From: UBA10649 sp965278965
Lineage (GTDB): Bacteria > Actinomycetota > Actinomycetes > S36-B12
Direction: 5' to 3'
Assembly (NCBI GenBank): GCA_965278965.1
Contig: OZ257127.1
Span: 1,240,001-1,304,000, forward strand
DNA length: 64,000 bases
The translations under genes were made by a program, and so were the position numbers. Position 1 is the first letter of the stretch, and each line of letters opens with the position of its first letter. Below the pieces are notes generated by a model, which made no database searches, was not told where the DNA came from, and was given only the letters and a program-made list of their open reading frames with translations. Below are positions 7,188 to 15,813 of the stretch, piece by piece.

Positions 7188-8701
7188 TGCCCGTAGCCCG
7201 TGTCGCCGTAGACCTCGCGGAGCCGACCCTTGGCGATCTTGCCGGTCGCCGAGTGCGGGAGGGTCTCCACGATCCGGACGCTCGAGGGGCACTTGAACCG
7301 GGCCAGCCGGGTCGCGCAGTGGGCCAGCACGACCTCGGGCGAGACGATCGATCCGACTCGCGGCACGACGAGCGCCAGGACGGCCTCGCCCGTGATGTCG
7401 TCCGGCACGCCGACGACGGCGACCTCCGCCACCCCCGGCACGTCGTCGACGACCTGCTCGATCTCCCGGGGGTAGACGTTGAAGCCGTTGACGAGGATGA
7501 CCTCGCGCCGACGGTCGACCAGGTGGAGGTCGCCGTCCTCGTCGGCATATGCCACGTCACCGGAGTGGAACCAGCCGTCGGCGTCCGGGCCGCCCGCGCC
7601 GTCGGGCCAGTACCCGACGAACACCGACGCCCCGCGCACCCAGACCTCGCCCGGGTCACCGTCGTCGACGACCTCGGGACCCTCGACGCCGTCCTCCATG
7701 AGCCGCACCTCGAGCCCGGGCAGCGGCTGGCCGACGGACCCCGCCTTCGGTGCACCCGACACGAGGGTCGTCGCCACGACCGGAGCGGTCTCGGTCATGC
7801 CGTAGCCCTCGAAGATGGCGAGCCCGGTCAGCTCCTCGAACTGCTCGTACACGCGGACCGGCAGCGGCGCGGCGCCGCTGGAGGCGATGCGGACCGTGGC
7901 CATGGCCTCACGAAGTCCCGGTACCGCGCACCAGGCGCGGTACATCCCGGGGACGCCGGCGACCGACGTCACCTGGTGCCGGGCGATGAGCGTGAGCGTG
8001 TCGACCGGGTCGAAGCGGTCGGTCAGCACGATCGTGGCGCCGGCGGCGATGGACAGCCCGAGCGCGGTGTTGAGCCCGTAGACGTGGAACAGCGGCAGGA
8101 CGACGAGGGCGACGTCGTCGTCGGTGACCGCCGGCGGATCGGTGAGGGCGAGCAGGTCCTCGACATTCGCGCGCAATGCCCCGTGCGTGAGCATCGCGCC
8201 CTTCGGCCGGCCGCTCGTCCCGGCCGTGAACAGCAGCAGCGCCAGCGTGTCCGGCGCCGTGGCCGCCTCGGCGAGCACCACCCCGCGCGCGAGGAGCTCG
8301 TCCCAGCTGCTGCTCACGTCGACGAGCTCGCAGCCCGGCAGCGCATCCGCCACCTCACGGCCCACGCCTGCCGTGGCTGCCTGGACGAGCAGCAGCCGCG
8401 CGCCGCTGTCGGCCAGCATCACGGCGACCTCCGGTGCCGTGTACGCGGGGTTCAGCGGGACCGACACGAGCCCGGCCCGGGCGACGCCGAGGTACGCGAC
8501 CACGAACTCGTAGGAGTTGCCGAGCAGGAACGCGACGCGCTCGCCGGCCCGCAGCCCGCGGCGCAGGCAGCCGGAGGCGAAGGCGTCGACGGCGCGGTCG
8601 AGCTCGGCCCACGTGTGCCGGTCGTCGCCGACGACCAGCGCGGTGGCGTCGGGATGGCGGTCGGCCGAGGCGCGCAGGAACGCGGCGACGTTCGCGTTCA
8701 T
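7184..8701 (-). CDS. AMP-dependent acyl-CoA synthetase (long-chain fatty acid CoA ligase family)
   Basis: ANL-superfamily enzyme that activates a carboxylic acid with ATP and forms the CoA thioester. The 505-residue product has the phosphate loop LLFTAGTSGRPKG near residue 157, the GYGMTE motif near 300, the hinge DGWFHSGDVAYADEDG, the core VDRRREVILVNGFNVYPREIE region and the C-terminal catalytic lysine in SATGKIAKG. The ATG is chosen because a strong ribosome site (GGAAGGGGAGG) lies directly before it. Acyl chain preference cannot be told. It overlaps the downstream glutaredoxin-like gene. Confidence 0.9.
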   Translation of the reverse strand: MNANVAAFLRASADRHPDATALVVGDDRHTWAELDRAVDAFASGCLRRGLRAGERVAFLLGNSYEFVVAYLGVARAGLVSVPLNPAYTAPEVAVMLADSGARLLLVQAATAGVGREVADALPGCELVDVSSSWDELLARGVVLAEAATAPDTLALLLFTAGTSGRPKGAMLTHGALRANVEDLLALTDPPAVTDDDVALVVLPLFHVYGLNTALGLSIAAGATIVLTDRFDPVDTLTLIARHQVTSVAGVPGMYRAWCAVPGLREAMATVRIASSGAAPLPVRVYEQFEELTGLAIFEGYGMTETAPVVATTLVSGAPKAGSVGQPLPGLEVRLMEDGVEGPEVVDDGDPGEVWVRGASVFVGYWPDGAGGPDADGWFHSGDVAYADEDGDLHLVDRRREVILVNGFNVYPREIEQVVDDVPGVAEVAVVGVPDDITGEAVLALVVPRVGSIVSPEVVLAHCATRLARFKCPSSVRIVETLPHSATGKIAKGRLREVYGDTGYGQ

Positions 8702-8754
8702 GGGCCTCCCCTTCCTCGCCCCGTGAGTCTGGCACACCCCTCCGGCGCGCTGGG

Positions 8755-8760
8755 TACTCT
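8755..8760 (+). promoter_or_regulatory. -10 box TACTCT for leaderless HAD gene
   Basis: The box ends six bases before the GTG at 8767, so transcription should begin at the start codon. This favours GTG 8767 over GTG 8764. Confidence 0.6.
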
Positions 8761-8766
8761 CAGGTG

Positions 8767-9672
8767 GTGCAGACCCCGCCCGACGGACGGCAGCTCCAGG
8801 CCGACCTGCTCACGCGCTACCGGCAGGCCGGCGAGGCGTCCGCGGCGGCGGCTCATGGCCCGCTGACGACGCAGCGCAGCGACCCGACGGCCGCGGCGTT
8901 CTTCGACGTCGACAACACGGTGATGCGCGGGGCGAGCCTCTTCCACTTCGCCGTGGGGCTGGCCAAGCAGCACTACTTCAGCCCGCGCGAGATCGTCGGC
9001 TTCGGGGTCAAGCAGCTGAAGTTCGTGCTCAGCGGCTCCGAGGACGTCGAGGACATGGCCTCAGCGACGGAGGCCGCCCTGTCGTTCATCGAGGGTCGCG
9101 AGGTCGCCGAGCTGGAGCGCCTGGGTGAGGAGGTGTTCGACTCCGAGATGGTCGACAAGCTCATCCCCGGGACGCTCGCCCTCGCGCAGGGGCATCTCGA
9201 CGCCGGCCAGCAGGTCTGGCTCGTCACCGCCACCCCGGTCGAGCTGGCCACCGTGATCGCCCGCCGGCTCGGCCTGACCGGGGCCCTCGGGACCGTCGCC
9301 GAGGTGCGCGACGGCCGCTACACCGGCCACCTCGACGGCCCGCCGATGCACGGGCTCGCCAAGGCCGAGGCGATCCGGGCGATCGCGGCGCGCGACGGCC
9401 TGGACCTCGCCCGCTGCTCGGCGTACTCCGATTCCTCCAACGACATCCCGATGCTGTCGATCGTCGGCACCGCCGTCGCCGTCAACCCGGATCCGACCCT
9501 GCGCGCGCATGCGCGGCAGAACGGCTGGGCGGTGCGTGACTTCCGGCGCCGCGAGCAGGTCAAGCGTTGGGCGCTCCCGGCCGCCTCCGCCGCCGGGGGC
9601 ATCGCGATCGGCGTGGCCGTCGGCTACGCCCTGGGCCGCCTGCCGCACGGCGTCGCGACGACGACCAGCTAG
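8767..9672 (+). CDS. HAD-IB family hydrolase with C-terminal membrane anchor
   Basis: Phosphoserine phosphatase-like HAD hydrolase of 301 residues. Motif I is FFDVDNTVM, motif II is the threonine in WLVTATPVELA, and motif III/IV is CSAYSDSSNDIPML. The C-terminus has a hydrophobic anchor (GGIAIGVAVGYALGRL). Actinobacterial relatives include proteins fused to or encoded beside lysophosphatidate acyltransferases, and here an acyltransferase gene lies convergently downstream, 21 bases away. A role in lipid phosphate turnover is inferred from this neighbourhood, not shown. Confidence 0.85.
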   Translation: MQTPPDGRQLQADLLTRYRQAGEASAAAAHGPLTTQRSDPTAAAFFDVDNTVMRGASLFHFAVGLAKQHYFSPREIVGFGVKQLKFVLSGSEDVEDMASATEAALSFIEGREVAELERLGEEVFDSEMVDKLIPGTLALAQGHLDAGQQVWLVTATPVELATVIARRLGLTGALGTVAEVRDGRYTGHLDGPPMHGLAKAEAIRAIAARDGLDLARCSAYSDSSNDIPMLSIVGTAVAVNPDPTLRAHARQNGWAVRDFRRREQVKRWALPAASAAGGIAIGVAVGYALGRLPHGVATTTS

Positions 9673-9693
9673 CCGCTCCCTCTAACCGGACGC

Positions 9694-10695
9694 TCAGCCA
9701 AAAGCGGACGGTCGCTTGACCAGCAGCCGGTACAGGCTCTGCTGGATCTGCTCACGGACCTGGTCGGTGAGGTTGAACACGACCATCGGGTCGTCGGCAG
9801 CGCCCTCGTCGAACCCGTCCGTCGCGATCGGCTCGCCGAAGTGGATGAACCACTTGCTGGGCAGCGGCACGAGCCCCAGCGGTCCGAGCAGCGGGAACGT
9901 CGGTGTGATCGGGAAGTACGGAAGGCCCAGGACACGCGCGACCGTCTTCGCGTTGCCGACCATCGGGTAGATCTCCTCGGCCCCGACGATCGCCGTGGGG
10001 ATGATCGGCGCACCCGTCCGCAGTGCGGCCGCGACGAAGCCGCCGCGGCCGAACCGCTGGAGGCGGTAGCGCTGGCTGAACGGCTTGCCGACCCCCTTGA
10101 ACCCCTCGGGCCAGACACCGACGACCTCGCCGGCCCGCAGCAAGCGCTCGGCGTCGGGATGACAGGCCAGCGTGTGCCCGGCCTTGCGCGCGAGCTCGCC
10201 GAGGAACGGGGTCGAGAACACGAGGTTCGCGCCGAGCATCCGCAGGTGGCGGTGCGCGGGGTGCTCGTCGTGCAGCGCGACCTGGGCCATGAGCGAGTCG
10301 ACCGCGATGACCCCCGAGTGGTTGGCGACGACGAGAGCCGCCGAGTCGGCCGGCACGTTCTCCAACCCGGAGACCTCCACCCGGAACCACGACCGGTACA
10401 GCGGCCGCAGCATGGCCATCAGGACCTTGTCGGTCAGCTCCGGGTCGAAGCCGAAGTCGTCGACCGCGTAGTCCCCGGCCAGGCGTCGGCGGACGAACTC
10501 CACCCACCCCTGCGCCTCGTCGCCCTCGGGTTCGCCCGCGCGTTCGTCCACCGGCGTGCCGGCCGGCACGCCGGCGGCTTCGGGAACGGCGACGAGACGA
10601 CGCGGCGGGAGCGGCGCCGGACCGGTGTTGCCGACGAGCCGGGCCGCCTTCGACGGGCTCAGCGGCGCGGCTGCGTCCGGGTCGACGTCAGGCAT
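9694..10695 (-). CDS. Lysophospholipid acyltransferase (PlsC-type) family protein
   Basis: Membrane-associated acyltransferase expected to transfer an acyl chain to a glycerol-phosphate or related lipid. The catalytic NHSGVIAVD (HX4D) motif and the substrate loop WPEGFKGVGKPF are both present, followed by IIPTAIVGAEEIYPM. The 333-residue product has an N-terminal Pro/Ala-rich, probably disordered stretch of about 80 residues. The ATG used overlaps the end of the epimerase gene by 8 bases; an ATG nine codons upstream (10722) is possible. It is co-transcribed with the epimerase and bS22. Confidence 0.88.
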   Translation of the reverse strand: MPDVDPDAAAPLSPSKAARLVGNTGPAPLPPRRLVAVPEAAGVPAGTPVDERAGEPEGDEAQGWVEFVRRRLAGDYAVDDFGFDPELTDKVLMAMLRPLYRSWFRVEVSGLENVPADSAALVVANHSGVIAVDSLMAQVALHDEHPAHRHLRMLGANLVFSTPFLGELARKAGHTLACHPDAERLLRAGEVVGVWPEGFKGVGKPFSQRYRLQRFGRGGFVAAALRTGAPIIPTAIVGAEEIYPMVGNAKTVARVLGLPYFPITPTFPLLGPLGLVPLPSKWFIHFGEPIATDGFDEGAADDPMVVFNLTDQVREQIQQSLYRLLVKRPSAFG

Positions 10696-11662
10696 CGACG
10701 GCCGCCGGCTCCAGGTCGGCATCCGTGCCGACGAACGCGTCGAACGCCTGCGCGGACGTGTGTGCCGGCTCGAAGCCGAGCACGGTCCGCATCGCCCGCG
10801 TGTCCAGCGCCCGGCCGTAGGTCAGGTAGCGCAGCGACTCCGCGGAGAAGTCGGCCAGGCCGCCGGGGCCCAGGACGCGCCCGACCGTGCCGACGAGCCG
10901 ACCGGGGACTGCGACCCACGGCTTGCGCGCGCGGCGCAGCGCCTGCGACAACGTGATCACACCGTCGCCGGCGACATTGAAGGTCCCCTGGCGCGGTTCG
11001 CGGACGACGGACTCGACGGCGGCGAGCAGGTCGTCCTCATGGACGAACGTCAGCCGCGGGTCGTAGCCGAGGACGGTCGGCACGACGGGGAGCCGGAAGT
11101 ACGCCGACAACGAGGTCTGGACCCGCGGACCGATGACGTTGGCGAAGCGGAGGGTCGAGACGGTGACGTCCGGTCGTCGCCGGCCGAAGCCGCGCACGTA
11201 CGACTCGACCTCGACGGAGTCCTTCGCCCAGCCGGAGCTCGGCGGGTGCCACGGCTCCATGTCCTCGCTGAACTTCGCCGGATCCTTCGGCCCACAGCCG
11301 TAGACCGCCGCCGTCGACTTCACCACGACCGAGCGCACCGAGGGCGTCCGCTGGCACGCAGCCAGCAGCTGCATGGTCCCGAGGACGTTGATCTCCTTCA
11401 TCGTGGACCGCCCGCCGGCCTGCTTGGGCGTCGCGATCACGCCCATGTGCACGACCGTGTCGACGGCCGCCTCCCCCATCACCTTGGCGATGACGGGGTT
11501 GCGGATGTCCGCGCGGACGAACTCGATGCCCACGATCGGCTCAGCCGGGGCGACGACGTCGACGCCGATCACGGTGTCGACCGCCGGGTCGGCGGCGAGG
11601 AGGGCGGCCAGGCGACCCCCGAGGTACCGCGACACTCCCGTCACGAGCACGGTCCGGGTCAT
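10688..11662 (-). CDS. NAD-dependent epimerase/dehydratase family protein, catalytic Tyr replaced
   Basis: Extended short-chain dehydrogenase of 324 residues. The N-terminal Rossmann loop reads VLVTGVSRYLGGRLA and the acidic residue after the second strand is in VIGVDVV. The usual YXXXK catalytic motif appears as SGWAKDSVEVE, with Trp where Tyr is normally found; the lysine is kept. Serine/threonine before it is in VKSTAAVYG. The protein may bind a nucleotide without classical epimerase chemistry. The substrate is unknown. It lies between bS22 and the acyltransferase, in one transcription unit. Confidence 0.85.
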   Translation of the reverse strand: MTRTVLVTGVSRYLGGRLAALLAADPAVDTVIGVDVVAPAEPIVGIEFVRADIRNPVIAKVMGEAAVDTVVHMGVIATPKQAGGRSTMKEINVLGTMQLLAACQRTPSVRSVVVKSTAAVYGCGPKDPAKFSEDMEPWHPPSSGWAKDSVEVESYVRGFGRRRPDVTVSTLRFANVIGPRVQTSLSAYFRLPVVPTVLGYDPRLTFVHEDDLLAAVESVVREPRQGTFNVAGDGVITLSQALRRARKPWVAVPGRLVGTVGRVLGPGGLADFSAESLRYLTYGRALDTRAMRTVLGFEPAHTSAQAFDAFVGTDADLEPAAVDA

Positions 11663-11684
11663 CGCAGTCCTCGCGGGTGGCGGC

Positions 11685-11783
11685 TTACTTCTTGTTGCGG
11701 CGCTGGACTCGGGTACGGCGCAGGAGCTTGCGGTGCTTCTTCTTCGCCATCCGCTTGCGCCGCTTCTTGATGACAGAGCCCAT
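11685..11783 (-). CDS. Ribosomal protein bS22 (AURKAIP1/COX24 domain)
   Basis: A 32-residue, extremely basic peptide ([19 protein letters not shown] then [13 protein letters not shown]). It matches the actinobacterial small-subunit protein bS22 known from mycobacterial ribosome structures, which contacts 16S rRNA near the decoding region. It is too short for most gene callers. The gene ends 22 bases before the epimerase. The upstream sequence has no strong ribosome site. Recognition is by near-complete match to the known family sequence. Confidence 0.92.
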   Translation of the reverse strand: MGSVIKKRRKRMAKKKHRKLLRRTRVQRRNKK

Positions 11784-11887
11784 CAATGATCCCAATCTCG
11801 CCGTGTGTCGCCGTGCAGGTCGTGTCGCCGTGCACGGTCGGACGCCCACCCTACCGGCGCCGGTGGCGGCGCCGGTCCGCCCCTGCC

Positions 11888-12094
11888 TCAGGCGGTCTCG
11901 ACGTAGGAGTCGCGCAGGTACGCGTGCACCGCCTGCTCGGGGACCCGGAACGACCGACCCACGCGGATGGCCGGCAGCTCGCCGCTGTGGACCAGCCGGT
12001 AGACGGTCATCTTGGAGACGCGCATCAGCGCGGCCACCTCGGCCACGGTGAGGAACCGGACCTCGGACCAGGACCGCTCGGGGGTCGTGGACAT
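11888..12094 (-). CDS. Excisionase-family helix-turn-helix DNA-binding protein
   Basis: Small 68-residue DNA-binding protein with a MerR/excisionase-type winged [24 protein letters not shown] followed by [23 protein letters not shown]. Proteins with almost this exact sequence are conserved across actinobacteria beside proC, acuC and the bS22 gene, as here, so it is a chromosomal regulator rather than a phage excisionase. An upstream TTG (12106), which has a better placed purine-rich ribosome site, would add four residues. Targets are unknown. Confidence 0.85.
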   Translation of the reverse strand: MSTTPERSWSEVRFLTVAEVAALMRVSKMTVYRLVHSGELPAIRVGRSFRVPEQAVHAYLRDSYVETA

Positions 12095-12122
12095 CTCAGC
12101 AACCAACTTCCTCTCCAAGGCT

Positions 12123-12178
12123 GCACCGGCTTCCCCACCGGTGCGACACGAGGCCTCGGGTGCGCGAGCCGAAGACTA
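12123..12178 (-). promoter_or_regulatory. Possible promoter and leader hairpin before the HTH gene
   Basis: On the minus strand a TAGTCT box (12173-12178) could serve as a -10, giving a leader of about 70 bases. Within it lies a perfect 7-bp stem with an 8-base loop (arms 12123-12129 and 12138-12144). The hairpin could instead terminate the upstream acuC-like gene, which stops at 12214. No other signal is seen in 12095-12213. Confidence 0.35.
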
Positions 12179-12213
12179 GTGGCCGCTGAGGCCCGTGGGG
12201 AAGGCGAGCGCTG

Positions 12214-13410
12214 TCAGAACCACAGCGCGGGCTCGGCCGTGAGACCGAACCGCGGGAACGACGCCTCACGGGTCGCCAGGATCGCGCGGTCGACGGCGTC
12301 GTCGGGGTCGAAGCCCTGGTCGAACGGACGCGGCCACGGCTGACGACCGTCGGTCATGCGGCCCGGAGATGAGCGTCCCAGCGACTGCTGCACGAACGCC
12401 TGGTAGCCGGCCGGCAGGTCGGCCAGCGGGTCGATCGGCCGCCCCGCCGCCTCGGCCACCAGGTGCGTCCACGCCCGGGGCACCACGTCGACCCATTCGT
12501 AGCCGCCGCCGCCGAGGGCAAGCCAGCGCCCACCGGCGTACCGGTGGGCCCAGCGGTGAACCGACTCGAACGCCATGCGCTGGCCGTCGAGGGAGACCAG
12601 CAGGTGCGCGAGGGGGTCCTCGACGTGGGTGTCCACGCCGTGCTGGCTGACGAGGACCTGCGGATCGAAGGCGCCGAGGAGGTCCGGCACGACGGCGTGC
12701 AGGCCGCGCAGCCAGCCCTGGTCGCCGGTGCCGGCCGGGACGGCGAGGTTGACGGCGCTGCCCGGGGCGCCGGCGCCACCGGTCTCGTGCGGCCAGCCCG
12801 TGCCGGGGAACAACGTCGCCGGGGACTCGTGCACCGAGATCGTCAGGACCCGCGGGTCGTCCCAGAAGATCGCCTGCACGCCGTCGCCGTGGTGCACGTC
12901 GATGTCCACGTACGCGACGCGCTCGACGCCGGCGGCGAGCAGCTCGGCGATCGCGACGGCGGCGTCGTTGTACACGCAGAAGCCGCCGGCGGTGCCCGCC
13001 ATCGCGTGGTGCAGGCCGCCGGCGAGGTTGATGCCGTGGTCGACGTCCCCGGCCAGCACCGCGAGCGCGGCCAGCCTGCTTCCCTCGGCGATCCGTGCCG
13101 AGGCCTCGTGCATGCCGGGGAACACGGGGTCGTCGCTCGTGCCGAGACCGCGAGCGGAGTCCGTGAAGCCCGGGTCCCGCGACGCTGCTCGCACGGCGTC
13201 CAGGAACGCCGCCTCGTGCACGCGCAGGAGCACCGCGTCGGCGGCCGGTTCGACCGGCCCGATCACCTGCACCCCGGGGAGGTCGAGTAGCCCGAAGTCG
13301 CGCGCAAGCCGCATCGCCAGCTGGACGCGCACCGGGGCCAGGGGGTGACCGGGTCCGAAGTCGTATGCCGCGAACCGGTCGTCCCAGACGACGCCGACGC
13401 GCTCGCCCAC
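12214..13410 (-). CDS. AcuC-like histone deacetylase family protein
   Basis: Zinc-dependent amidohydrolase of the arginase/deacetylase fold, 398 residues, likely to remove acetyl groups from lysines, for example on acetyl-CoA synthetase as AcuC does in Bacillus. Visible motifs are the tandem histidines in NLAGGLHHAM, the metal ligands in AYVDIDVHHGDGVQ and the aspartate in VSQHGVDTHVEDPL, plus LALGGGGYEW near the end. The GTG start is one base after the proC stop, so it ends the tetR-proline operon. No acsA or acetyltransferase gene is adjacent, so the substrate is inferred from family only. Confidence 0.88.
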   Translation of the reverse strand: MGERVGVVWDDRFAAYDFGPGHPLAPVRVQLAMRLARDFGLLDLPGVQVIGPVEPAADAVLLRVHEAAFLDAVRAASRDPGFTDSARGLGTSDDPVFPGMHEASARIAEGSRLAALAVLAGDVDHGINLAGGLHHAMAGTAGGFCVYNDAAVAIAELLAAGVERVAYVDIDVHHGDGVQAIFWDDPRVLTISVHESPATLFPGTGWPHETGGAGAPGSAVNLAVPAGTGDQGWLRGLHAVVPDLLGAFDPQVLVSQHGVDTHVEDPLAHLLVSLDGQRMAFESVHRWAHRYAGGRWLALGGGGYEWVDVVPRAWTHLVAEAAGRPIDPLADLPAGYQAFVQQSLGRSSPGRMTDGRQPWPRPFDQGFDPDDAVDRAILATREASFPRFGLTAEPALWF

Positions 13411-13411
13411 C

Positions 13412-14221
13412 TCAGCCGCCCGACAGCTCGCGGCTGCGGTCCCGGGCCGCCGTCATCCCGGCGCGGATGCCGTCGCCGACCGCGCGCCGGTCGAACGTCT
13501 CGATCGCCGCAGCGGTGGTCCCGTTGGGCGAGGTGACCTGGCGGCGCAGGTCGCCGGCGGACTCACCAGAGGCGGCGAGCAGCGATGCGGCCCCCAGGAT
13601 CGTGCCGGTGGCCATGCGCGCAGCGGTCTCCTCGTCGAGGCCGAGCTCGACCCCGGCGGCCGTCATCGCCTCGGCGAGGTAGAACACGTAGGCCGGGCCG
13701 CTGCCCGACACGGCGGTCACGGCGTCCTGCAGGGCCTCGGGCACCTCGACGACGGTCCCGACGCTGGCGAGGAGGTCCCGGGCGAGGTCGAGGGCATCCG
13801 GGGGGCAGGAGGCCCCGCCGCTGATGCCGGTGACCCCGAGGTCGATGCGCGCCGGCGTGTTCGGCATGGCCCGGACCACGCCGACGCCGGGCGGCACCGC
13901 TGCCTCGATCACCGCCGTGCCGATACCCGCTGCGATCGAGATCGCGACGGCGCCCGGGCGCAGCAACGGCCCGACGTCCGCGAGCAGGGCCGGCAGGTCC
14001 TGGGGCTTGACGACGAGCACGACGACCTCCGCCGCGGCCAGCGACGCCCCGGCGCCCTCCGGGTCCACGACCTCGACCCCCAGCTCGGCCCGCAGCTGGT
14101 CGGCGCGCTCGGGGCGCTTCTCGACGATCGTCACGTGCGGGACGGGCTGCGTGCGCAGGAACCCGGCGGCGAGGGTGCCGCCCATGACTCCCCCGCCGAG
14201 CACGACGATGCGACGCGGCAT
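13412..14221 (-). CDS. proC: Pyrroline-5-carboxylate reductase
   Basis: Last step of proline synthesis: reduces 1-pyrroline-5-carboxylate to proline with NAD(P)H. The 269-residue protein begins with the Rossmann loop IVVLGGGVMGGTLAAGFL. It contains VVRAMPNTPARIDLGVTG and the C-terminal family signature AVSGSGPAYVFYLAEAM and VTSPNGTTAAAIETF. It lies 18 bases after the proline dehydrogenase gene, so proline synthesis and oxidation genes share one transcript. Confidence 0.95.
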   Translation of the reverse strand: MPRRIVVLGGGVMGGTLAAGFLRTQPVPHVTIVEKRPERADQLRAELGVEVVDPEGAGASLAAAEVVVLVVKPQDLPALLADVGPLLRPGAVAISIAAGIGTAVIEAAVPPGVGVVRAMPNTPARIDLGVTGISGGASCPPDALDLARDLLASVGTVVEVPEALQDAVTAVSGSGPAYVFYLAEAMTAAGVELGLDEETAARMATGTILGAASLLAASGESAGDLRRQVTSPNGTTAAAIETFDRRAVGDGIRAGMTAARDRSRELSGG

Positions 14222-14239
14222 GTCAGGAGACCCTCCTCG

Positions 14240-15145
14240 TCACGAAGACCCGGGAAGCAGCGAGAGCAGGGCGGACCCGAGGCTGCTCGGCTGTTCGGCC
14301 AAGCCTGCCACGAGACGCTCGAACCACTGCGGGCCGTACGGCACGTACACGCGCACCCGGTGACCGCCCGCGGCGAGCCGTCGCTGGAGCCCCTCCTGCC
14401 GACCCATGAAGAACGTCAGCTCGAAGGTGCCTGCGGGTCGTCCGCTGCGGACGGCGAGGTCCTCGACGATCTCGACCAGCCGCGAGTCGTGCGTCGCGAA
14501 CGAGGGCGTCCCCGCGCCGCTCAAGAGCCGCCGGGCACATCGGACGAACGCCTTGTCGATCTCGACCGGATGCTGGAACGCCGCCCCCGGCTCGCCGCGG
14601 AGCGACCCCTTGACCAGCCGGACCCGACGGTCGCCGAGCCGCTCGCAGGCCGCCTCGGTCGCCCGCAGCGCCGCCGGCACGGTCACCCCGACGTCCAGGC
14701 CGTCCGCCCACAGCGCGGCGGCCATCGTGAGGCTGGCCGGGACGTCGGTGCTCGGCCCGATGCCCAGGCGCAGGTCGACTCCGGCCGCCTGCGCGTGAGC
14801 GGCGAGCGCACGCAGCCGCTCGTCCCCCGCCGCGCAGCCCAGGGCCTCCGGCAGCACCGCGACCTCGCACGATGCAGCGAGGTCGGCGGCCTCGATGGCG
14901 TCGACGGCATCGCGCAGCGCGACCAGGGCCGCGTCCTGCTCGCCCGCGTCGGGGGTGGGGGTCGTGGTGTGCTCCAGGGCGGTCCAGTAGCCGTCGTCGG
15001 CGAGTGCGGCAGCCGTCGCGATCGCGTCGGCGACCGCGTCGCCGGCGACTAACCGCGACACCGCGTCCCGGGCGACGGGCGTACGCGCGAGAACCTCGCC
15101 GACGGACTCGTTGCGGGCCAGTCCGGCGAGCGCCTCGCGGATCAC
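14240..15145 (-). CDS. Proline dehydrogenase (monofunctional PRODH)
   Basis: FAD enzyme that oxidises proline to pyrroline-5-carboxylate and passes electrons to the quinone pool. The 301-residue size fits the monofunctional PruB/PutA-like barrel. Conserved pieces are VRLVKGSLRGEPGAAFQ, SFATHDSRLVEIVEDL, FELTFFMGRQEGLQRRL and VRVYVPYGPQWF. The GTG start overlaps the tetR stop as GTGA. No pyrroline-5-carboxylate dehydrogenase gene is adjacent; proC, the reverse reaction, follows. Confidence 0.9.
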   Translation of the reverse strand: MIREALAGLARNESVGEVLARTPVARDAVSRLVAGDAVADAIATAAALADDGYWTALEHTTTPTPDAGEQDAALVALRDAVDAIEAADLAASCEVAVLPEALGCAAGDERLRALAAHAQAAGVDLRLGIGPSTDVPASLTMAAALWADGLDVGVTVPAALRATEAACERLGDRRVRLVKGSLRGEPGAAFQHPVEIDKAFVRCARRLLSGAGTPSFATHDSRLVEIVEDLAVRSGRPAGTFELTFFMGRQEGLQRRLAAGGHRVRVYVPYGPQWFERLVAGLAEQPSSLGSALLSLLPGSS

Positions 15146-15783
15146 GAGCGCCCGCTGGCGCGGGTCGGGCGGGTTGGGTCGAGGAGCGCCTGGACTGCCG
15201 GACCGACGATCGCGACGACGTCGTCGTCGCTGGCGGAGGCCAGTGGCTCCAGGCGCAGCAGGTAGCGGGTCGAGATCACGCCGACGAGGTAGGACGTGAT
15301 GATGCTGGCCCGCAGGCGGGCGTCGGGGATTCCGACCGCACGCGAGACCGGGTCGACCACGGTCGACTGCAGGTACTCCGAGACCAGCCGCAGCTGCTCC
15401 AGGACGGTGTCCGGGCTGCTGGCCCGCACCGCCACGGCCGTCGCGCCGGCGGCCGGCGCAGATGTGGCCAGCCGCGTGACGTCACGACGTACCTGCGGGT
15501 CGCCCATGAGGGTCACGACCATGCGGACGATCCGCTCGCCCATGCCGTCCAGGCCGGGGGCGATGAGCTCCGGCACGGCCTGCGCCGGGTCGAACGGCAG
15601 CCGCATCGCTGCGGCGAACAGTCGCTCCTTGTTCCGGTACAGGGAGGTGACGACACCGGGGGCCACCCCGGCCGCCGCTGCTACCGACTTCATCGTCGTG
15701 CTCGCGTAGCCACGCGACGCGAACGCCAGTCGCGCCGCCTGCAGCACCGCTCCGGCGGCGTCCTGCGGGCTCACGGCGGGCAT
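15142..15783 (-). CDS. TetR family transcriptional regulator
   Basis: Regulator of 213 residues with an N-terminal TetR HTH (LAFASRGYASTTMKSVAAAAG followed by VAPGVVTSLYRNKERLF) and a variable ligand-binding half. It is the first gene of the proline dehydrogenase operon and overlaps it by four bases, so it probably controls that operon and itself. A near-palindrome CCAC-N5-GTGG at 15788-15800 covers its -10 box and is a candidate operator. The effector is unknown; proline or pyrroline-5-carboxylate are natural guesses. Confidence 0.88.
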   Translation of the reverse strand: MPAVSPQDAAGAVLQAARLAFASRGYASTTMKSVAAAAGVAPGVVTSLYRNKERLFAAAMRLPFDPAQAVPELIAPGLDGMGERIVRMVVTLMGDPQVRRDVTRLATSAPAAGATAVAVRASSPDTVLEQLRLVSEYLQSTVVDPVSRAVGIPDARLRASIITSYLVGVISTRYLLRLEPLASASDDDVVAIVGPAVQALLDPTRPTRASGRS

Positions 15784-15789
15784 ACGACC

Positions 15790-15795
15790 ACTGTA
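15790..15795 (-). promoter_or_regulatory. -10 box TACAGT for leaderless tetR
   Basis: The box lies six bases before the ATG at 15783. It sits inside the CCAC-N5-GTGG near-palindrome (15788-15800), so a bound repressor would block it. Confidence 0.6.
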
Positions 15796-15813
15796 GGTGG
15801 GGCGTCGGCGCTG

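Noticed and set aside
11888..12094. BldC assignment for the small HTH protein
   Set aside because: Same fold class, but the sequence differs from BldC and matches the separate excisionase-type family found beside proC and acuC.
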